Positions 59,963-64,000 of a stretch of 64,000 nucleotides of DNA are shown in pieces. Location: positions 434,001 to 498,000 of the forward strand of contig CAWIFQ010000003.1 in the NCBI GenBank assembly GCA_963835495.1. Direction: 5' to 3'. The DNA is from Acaudatibacter sp963835495. GTDB lineage: Bacteria; Pseudomonadota; Alphaproteobacteria; Caulobacterales; Caulobacteraceae. A program made the position numbers and the translations under genes. Numbering within the stretch: position 1 is the first letter of the stretch; each line of letters starts with the position of its first letter. Below the pieces are notes generated by a model. That model was given only the letters and a program-made list of their open reading frames with translations. It made no database searches and was not told where the DNA came from.

Positions 59963-61090
59963 CTAGCCGCTCAGGGAGACCCCGACCAGTCGGCCGATGC
60001 CGAAGGTGACCGCGGCGGCGGCATAGCCGATGATCACCTGCCTCCCGGCGGAGAAGAAGAAGCCGCGGCCGGTGAAGAGCGACGTGCCGGCCCCGATCGC
60101 GGCCAGCACGATGCCGCTCAGCGCCAGGCTGGCAATCACCGCCGACCAGCCGTCGAGGACAAAGTAAGGCGCGACCGGAAAGATCGCCCCGAACGCGAAC
60201 AGGCAGAACGAGGCCACCGCCGCCGCCGAGGCCGAGCCGCCGAGCGAGTCCGGGTCGATGCCGAGCTCCTCGCGGGCGAGGGTGTCGAGCGCGGTGTCCT
60301 TGTCGCTGAGCAGCCGCTCGGCGAGCGCCTTGGCCTGCGCCTCCGGCAGGCCCTTGGCCTGGTAGATCAGAACCAGTTCTTCCTTCTCCTCCTCCGGCGC
60401 CTGCTCCAGCTCCGCCGCCTCGGTGGCGATCTGTTTCTGACCGAGCTCGCGGGCGCTGTTGACCGAGAGCCACTCGCCCATCGCCATCGAGCACGAGCCC
60501 GCCACCAGGCCGGCGATGCCGGTGAGCAGGATCGTGTGTGCGGAGGTGGCCGCCCCGGCGACGCCCATCACCAGGCTCAGGTTCGACACCAGGCCGTCGT
60601 TGGCGCCCAGCACCGCGGCGCGCAGCGAGTTGCCGCCACCGCCACCGCGGTGGCGCCCCTCCAGCGTGGCGATCGACGGCCCGACCAGGCCGCGGCCCGT
60701 GGACGCGGCGGCTTCGATCACCCGGGCATGCGATCGCTCGGCGGTGGGCAATCCGCCGGCGACCGCCTCCGGCTGGCTGTCATAGGCGTCGACGTCGCGG
60801 GCCTCCGCCGCGGCGATGGTGGGCAGCACGAACGAAGGGCCGAAGCGCCTGGCCAGCCAGGCCATCACGCGGGCCCTGGAGCTGGGCGTGACGGTCCGGC
60901 TCGCGCCCTTCTTGTCGAGGTGGCCGCGCCAGAATTCGGCATGCGCGCTCTCGACCGACGCCAGCTTGCGATAGACCTCGGCCAGGTTCGGGTCGGGCTC
61001 GGCGCCGGCTAGCGCGCCATAGACCGCGGCGCTGTCGATCTCACCCTGCATGTTCGCGCGGTAGCGCTTGGCGTCCTCAGTCTTCGGCAT
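59963..61090 (-). CDS. MbfA-like iron exporter (ferritin-like domain plus VIT1 domain)
   Basis: This 375-residue protein has an N-terminal ferritin-like/rubrerythrin-like domain (EIDSAAVYGALAGAEPDPNLAEVYRKLASVESAHAEFWRGHLDKKG, with E and ExxH iron-ligand patterns) and a C-terminal VIT1/CCC1 domain with five helices (NSLRAAVLGANDGLVSNLSLVMGVAGAATSAHTILLTGIAGLVAGSCSMAMGEWLSVNSARELG and helices near residues 285-375). Such fusions are MbfA in rhizobia and export iron across the inner membrane. The start at 61090 is chosen at the conserved MPKTEDAKRYR. It is close to the neighbouring 3-hydroxyisobutyrate-dehydrogenase gene on the same strand (10 bp). Confidence 0.88.
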   Translation of the reverse strand: MPKTEDAKRYRANMQGEIDSAAVYGALAGAEPDPNLAEVYRKLASVESAHAEFWRGHLDKKGASRTVTPSSRARVMAWLARRFGPSFVLPTIAAAEARDVDAYDSQPEAVAGGLPTAERSHARVIEAAASTGRGLVGPSIATLEGRHRGGGGGNSLRAAVLGANDGLVSNLSLVMGVAGAATSAHTILLTGIAGLVAGSCSMAMGEWLSVNSARELGQKQIATEAAELEQAPEEEKEELVLIYQAKGLPEAQAKALAERLLSDKDTALDTLAREELGIDPDSLGGSASAAAVASFCLFAFGAIFPVAPYFVLDGWSAVIASLALSGIVLAAIGAGTSLFTGRGFFFSAGRQVIIGYAAAAVTFGIGRLVGVSLSG

Positions 61091-61100
61091 CACGTCCCCT

Positions 61101-61994
61101 CTACGACCCGCGCTCGACCAACTCGCGCCCACCGCGGCGGAACGCGCCGGCCGCCAGCGCCGACCAGTCCTTGTCGGCGTGGCCGGCCGCAATCGCCTCG
61201 ATGAAATGGTCGCGCAGCAGCGAGGCGATCGGCAGAGGCGTGTCCTGCGCCTCCGCCGCCTGCAGCGCCAGGCGCACGTCCTTCAGGCCGAGCGGCAGCT
61301 TGAAGCCAGCCGGCAGGAACCGTGTGTTGGCAATGAGGTCGCCGTAGGTCTTGTAGGCCGGCGCCGCGAACAGCGTGCCGGTCATGATGTCGTAGAGGTC
61401 GCCGGGCTCGACGCCGTAGGCCGCGACCAGGGCGCCGGCCTCGCCCAGCGTCTCGATCATGCTGGCGAGCGAGAAATTGCACGCCAGCTTGACCACGTTG
61501 GCGCGCACCGGGTCGTCGCCCAGCGGCCAGACCCCGCGGGTGAATTCCTCCAGCAGCGGTCGGACCTGGGCCACGGCGTCCGGCGCGCCGGCGCACAGCG
61601 CATTCAGCTGTCCGGCGGCGGCGACGTCCGGCCGGCCGAGCACCGGCGCGGCGACGTACGAGAGGCCGCGCGCCTTGTGCAGCTCGTCCATCCGCCGCGC
61701 GAACGCCACCGAAACTGTGGCGAGGTTGACGTGGATCAGGCCGGCGCGCGCCTTGTCGAGCGCCCCGCTGCCCACGACCACCGCCTCGATCACCTCATCG
61801 CTGGCCAGCATCGAGAAGACGACGTCGACGTCGAGCGCGTCCGCGGGACTTGCCGCAGCCGCCGCGCCTTCGGCCACGAGGCGCGCCACGGGCTCCGGCG
61901 AACGGTTCCAGACTTTGAGCGGGCGGCCCGGCTTCAACAGCCTGGCCGCGATACCGCCGCCCATGTGACCAAGACCGATGAAGCCGATGTCCAT
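61101..61994 (-). CDS. NAD(P)-dependent beta-hydroxyacid dehydrogenase (HIBADH family)
   Basis: This 297-residue protein has the family pattern MDIGFIGLGHMGGGIAARLLKPGRPLKVWNRSPEPVARLVAEGA (Rossmann GLGHMG), then DVVFSMLASDEVIEAVVVGSGAL, LIHVNLATVSVAFARRMDELHKARGLSYVAAPVLGRPDVAAAGQLNALCAG, and the catalytic Lys in RANVVKLACNFSLASMIETLGEA. The C-terminal motif KDWSALAA follows. It resembles 3-hydroxyisobutyrate or glyoxylate/succinic semialdehyde reductases. The substrate is not determined. The stop is 10 bp upstream of the MbfA-like start. Confidence 0.9.
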   Translation of the reverse strand: MDIGFIGLGHMGGGIAARLLKPGRPLKVWNRSPEPVARLVAEGAAAAASPADALDVDVVFSMLASDEVIEAVVVGSGALDKARAGLIHVNLATVSVAFARRMDELHKARGLSYVAAPVLGRPDVAAAGQLNALCAGAPDAVAQVRPLLEEFTRGVWPLGDDPVRANVVKLACNFSLASMIETLGEAGALVAAYGVEPGDLYDIMTGTLFAAPAYKTYGDLIANTRFLPAGFKLPLGLKDVRLALQAAEAQDTPLPIASLLRDHFIEAIAAGHADKDWSALAAGAFRRGGRELVERGS

Positions 61995-62095
61995 GATGAC
62001 CTGCCAACCGCGCTGCGCTGGGCCAACAGATAGGCGCTCCGCGGGTTTGAGCCAGCCTTCGGAACGCTGGCTTGGGGACAGCCGTTGGCGCAGGC

Positions 62096-62653
62096 ATGAA
62101 GCACCACCGGACCTGGATCGCCGTCGCCACCCTCGCCGCAATCGGGATCGGCGTTGGGGCCTGGAGGGCGCTGACCCGGCTCCCGGTCGGCAACCGGTCC
62201 GTGCCGCAACCGGCGCAACCCGTAGCGCTCCAACGCTATCTCGGCGTCTGGTACGAGATCGCCCGCTATGACAACGGCTTCGAGCGTGGCCTTGAAGGCG
62301 TCACCGCTGAATACCGCCGGCGTCCGGACGGACTGATACAGGTCGTCAACACAGGCCACGTCGGCAGCCCGACCGGCCGGGTGCGGGTGGCCGAAGGGCG
62401 CGCGAAGATCGTCGAGGGCAGCGAAGGCGCCAAGCTCAAGGTCTCCTTCTTCGGGCCCTTCTTCGTCGGCGACTACTGGGTGCTGGATCACGCCGAAGAC
62501 TACGCCTGGTCGATCGTCGGCGAGCCTTCCGGTCGCTACTTGTGGCTGCTGGCTCGAACGCCGCGGCCGTCGCCCGAACTGCTCGCCGCGATCCAAAGTC
62601 GGGCGCGCGAACTTGGCTACGACAGCGATCTCATCCGCATGACGCTGCAGTAG
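62096..62653 (+). CDS. Lipocalin family protein (Blc-like)
   Basis: This 185-residue protein has a signal anchor (TWIAVATLAAIGIGVGAWRAL) and the lipocalin pattern: LQRYLGVWYEIARYDNGFERGLEGVTAEYRRRPDGLIQVVNTG, GRAKIVEGSEGAKLKVSFFGPFFVGDYWVLDHAEDYAWSIVGEPSGRYLWLLARTPRPSPELLAAIQSRARELGYDSDLIRMTLQ. The GxWYEIAR motif is diagnostic. Bacterial lipocalins of this kind bind lipids in the outer membrane. A predicted lipobox cysteine is not present, so this protein is probably membrane-anchored or soluble in the periplasm. Confidence 0.92.
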   Translation: MKHHRTWIAVATLAAIGIGVGAWRALTRLPVGNRSVPQPAQPVALQRYLGVWYEIARYDNGFERGLEGVTAEYRRRPDGLIQVVNTGHVGSPTGRVRVAEGRAKIVEGSEGAKLKVSFFGPFFVGDYWVLDHAEDYAWSIVGEPSGRYLWLLARTPRPSPELLAAIQSRARELGYDSDLIRMTLQ

Positions 62654-62661
62654 GACGGCCG

Positions 62662-63732
62662 CTACCCAGGTTGATGGCCCATGCAGTAGACGATCGCCTT
62701 GCGCGCCACCGCCGCCCACTCGTCGGGGGGATCTAGCGCGAGGTAGCGTTCGTAGAGCGCGTTTGCGGCGCCGAGTTCGCCCGCCTGCATCCGCAGCTGG
62801 GCCAGATTGAACACCGCGTCCGGGTGGGTGGGGTCGGCGGCGAGCACGCGATCCAGCTCCGCCGACGCGGCCTCGGTCTTGCCGGCGGCCTCCAGCGCCT
62901 TGGCGAGATTGTAGCGGGCCTCGACGAAGCGGGGATCGCGCGCCAGGGCTGTCTGGTACGCCAGCGCCGCTTCCTCGTTCCGCCCCTCGCCCAGCCGGAT
63001 GTTGGCCAGGTTGTAGGGCGCGATCGGGTCCTTGCGGTCGGCGCGGCCGCAGAGGTCGTAGAGCCGGGCGGCCTCGTCGATCTCTCCGCTGGCCTCGGCG
63101 ATCGAGGCGGCCTCGAACAGGTCGTCCAGGCTGGCGTGGTCCTCGTCGAGCGGCAGGACGCCCTGGCCCTCCAGCGTGGTCTGGCCGTCGTCCCACTGCA
63201 GGATCGGGACGCCGGTCCGGGTCAGCACGATCTTGTGCCGGCCCATCGGCGAGCGGTCCCTGGCGCGGGTGAGGATCGTGACCACGCCCGACATCGAGCG
63301 GTGCTTGAACAGCAGGTCGCCGGCGTTGCGGAACACCCCGACATCGCGGAAGCGGCAGGTGTCGCCCGACAGATGGGCGAGGTCGAACGCGGCCAGGATC
63401 TCGGCGTCGTCGCGCCGCAGGCCGCTGCCGGGGAGGGCGGTCGAAAGCGGCATGGTGCCCTTGGCTTCGGTCGGTTCGCCCGCCAGCTCGGCGGCGAAGA
63501 CCCGCTCGGCCAGCACCGGAACGCCGCGCTCGCTCGCGATCCGCAGCCGCTTGCCCAGCGCGCCGCTGTCGATCAGCGGGGCGGCGAGCGCGCCGACGAC
63601 GAGGACGTCGCTGCGTCGCGTGAGGTCACGCGAGGTCGAACCGCCGGCGTTGACGATGGCCTGCTGGAAGCGATCGCGGGCGCCGGGCGAGAACCTGCCG
63701 TAGAGCGCGAACGCACGATCGCTCAGGTCCAT
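62662..63732 (-). CDS. BRCT-like plus TPR protein next to Ku
   Basis: This 356-residue protein begins with an apparent BRCT-type domain (FALYGRFSPGARDRFQQAIVNAGGSTSRDLTRRSDVLVVGALAAPLIDSGALGKRLRIASERGVPVLAERVFAAEL), followed by a middle part with LTRTGVPILQWDDGQTTLEGQGVLPLDEDHASLDDLFEAASIAEASGEIDEAARLYDLCGRADRKDPIAPYNLANIRLGEGRNEEAALAYQTALARDPRFVEARYNLAKALEAAGKTEAASAELDRVLAADPTHPDAVFNLAQLRMQAGELGAANALYERYL, which is a TPR array of at least four repeats. The Ku gene ends 22 bp upstream on the same strand, so the two may be co-transcribed and act together. The combination is not a standard repair protein. Confidence 0.72.
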   Translation of the reverse strand: MDLSDRAFALYGRFSPGARDRFQQAIVNAGGSTSRDLTRRSDVLVVGALAAPLIDSGALGKRLRIASERGVPVLAERVFAAELAGEPTEAKGTMPLSTALPGSGLRRDDAEILAAFDLAHLSGDTCRFRDVGVFRNAGDLLFKHRSMSGVVTILTRARDRSPMGRHKIVLTRTGVPILQWDDGQTTLEGQGVLPLDEDHASLDDLFEAASIAEASGEIDEAARLYDLCGRADRKDPIAPYNLANIRLGEGRNEEAALAYQTALARDPRFVEARYNLAKALEAAGKTEAASAELDRVLAADPTHPDAVFNLAQLRMQAGELGAANALYERYLALDPPDEWAAVARKAIVYCMGHQPG

Positions 63733-63754
63733 GGGGTCAAGCAGCGCTGGGGCG

Positions 63755-64000
63755 TCAGGCGGCGCTGGATTTCTTCTTCTTCTCGGCCGGCTTGGCCGCG
63801 ACGACCTTGGCCTCGGCTTTCTTCGCGCCGGCTTTGGCCGGGCCGGGCGCCTTGGCGAGGCTGGGCGCGGCCGGGCGGCGCTCTTCTTCGATGCTGCGGC
63901 GAAGCGCGTCCATCAGGTTGACCACGTTGCCGCGCTCGGGCGCCTTGCTGATCACCGGCTGGCCGCCGGCGATCTTCGACTTCACCAGCTCCATCACCGC
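63755..64000 (-). CDS. ku: Ku protein, C-terminal part (gene continues beyond right edge)
   Basis: The readable part is about 80 residues: MMELVKSKIAGGQPVISKAPERGNVVNLMDALRRSIEEERRP, then a Lys/Ala/Pro-rich tail (KAPGPAKAGAKKAEAKVVAAKPAEKKKKSSAA). The ELVKSKIAGG and GNVVNLMDALRRSI segments are the conserved C-terminal end of bacterial Ku, and the basic tail is common in proteobacterial Ku and contacts DNA. Bacterial Ku forms a ring on DNA ends and recruits LigD for non-homologous end joining. The 5' part, with the core domain, is outside the window; the first Met shown is internal. Confidence 0.88.
   Translation of the reverse strand, partial: AVMELVKSKIAGGQPVISKAPERGNVVNLMDALRRSIEEERRPAAPSLAKAPGPAKAGAKKAEAKVVAAKPAEKKKKSSAA

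Overview
The window is a gene-dense, very GC-rich chromosomal segment of an alphaproteobacterium, most likely a member of the Caulobacteraceae (Phenylobacterium/Caulobacter relatives). The evidence is a divergent flgI / fliX locus with an flbY-like gene (fliX and flbY are Caulobacter-type flagellar genes), sigma-54, FlbD-ftr-like and CtrA-like sites between them, an alphaproteobacterial LexA box (GAAC-N7-GAAC) upstream of uvrA, a cysteine-poor DksA, and many metabolic genes typical of this family. I see no insertion sequence, prophage or CRISPR array; the genes are chromosomal and mostly short operons. Layout, 1-14 kb: partial YkoP-like protein, exported aspartic protease, DUF1289 protein, secreted small protein, phospholipase-D-like protein tail to tail with an endonuclease/exonuclease/phosphatase-family protein, a DUF3052-like protein, a glutathione S-transferase, and then a distinctive cluster of five same-strand genes (7.4-13.1 kb). 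This cluster encodes exported proteins, including a Tat-type protein with about 60 cysteines, and a MauE-like membrane domain fused to two TlpA/MauD-like thioredoxin domains. I read it as a cysteine-rich exported protein with its own disulfide-handling machinery. Two DoxX genes lie beside it. Layout, 14-26 kb: uvrA with a LexA box, an M24 peptidase, a truncated phage-tail-tube-like (gp19) protein with a signal peptide, an alpha/beta hydrolase and two GST-like paralogues interrupted by frameshifts, a gene-poor stretch with a perfect 14-bp parS-like palindrome, a lipoprotein, an enoyl-CoA hydratase and a DUF1203 protein. Layout, 26-41 kb: an ABC-F ATPase; an iron-uptake operon (TonB receptor, Sel1 protein, PiuC-type dioxygenase) behind a perfect 7-1-7 Fur-type inverted repeat; a PaaI-type thioesterase preceded by a clear FMN riboswitch, which is an unexpected target; a methyltransferase; the flagellar genes flgI-flgJ-flbY and fliX; dksA; an ECF sigma factor with its YCII/DGPF partner; and a LOG-family protein. 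Layout, 41-64 kb: an Atm1-like ABC exporter, gloA, a purine-uptake and adenine-deaminase cluster, a D-aminoacylase-like amidohydrolase, an enoyl-CoA hydratase, aqpZ, a hybrid histidine kinase, tRNA-Asn, a GT4 glycosyltransferase coupled to a PIG-L deacetylase, a TPR protein with a c-type cytochrome, cystathionine beta-synthase plus a broken cystathionine gamma-lyase/synthase, an MbfA-like iron exporter, a 3-hydroxyisobutyrate-dehydrogenase-like enzyme, a lipocalin, a BRCT-TPR protein and the C-terminus of Ku (non-homologous end joining). A recurring oddity is that at least seven genes are interrupted, and twelve of the thirteen interruptions are single-base insertions. This points to an uncorrected insertion-prone sequence or assembly rather than natural gene decay, so the frameshifted genes should be treated as possibly intact in the organism.
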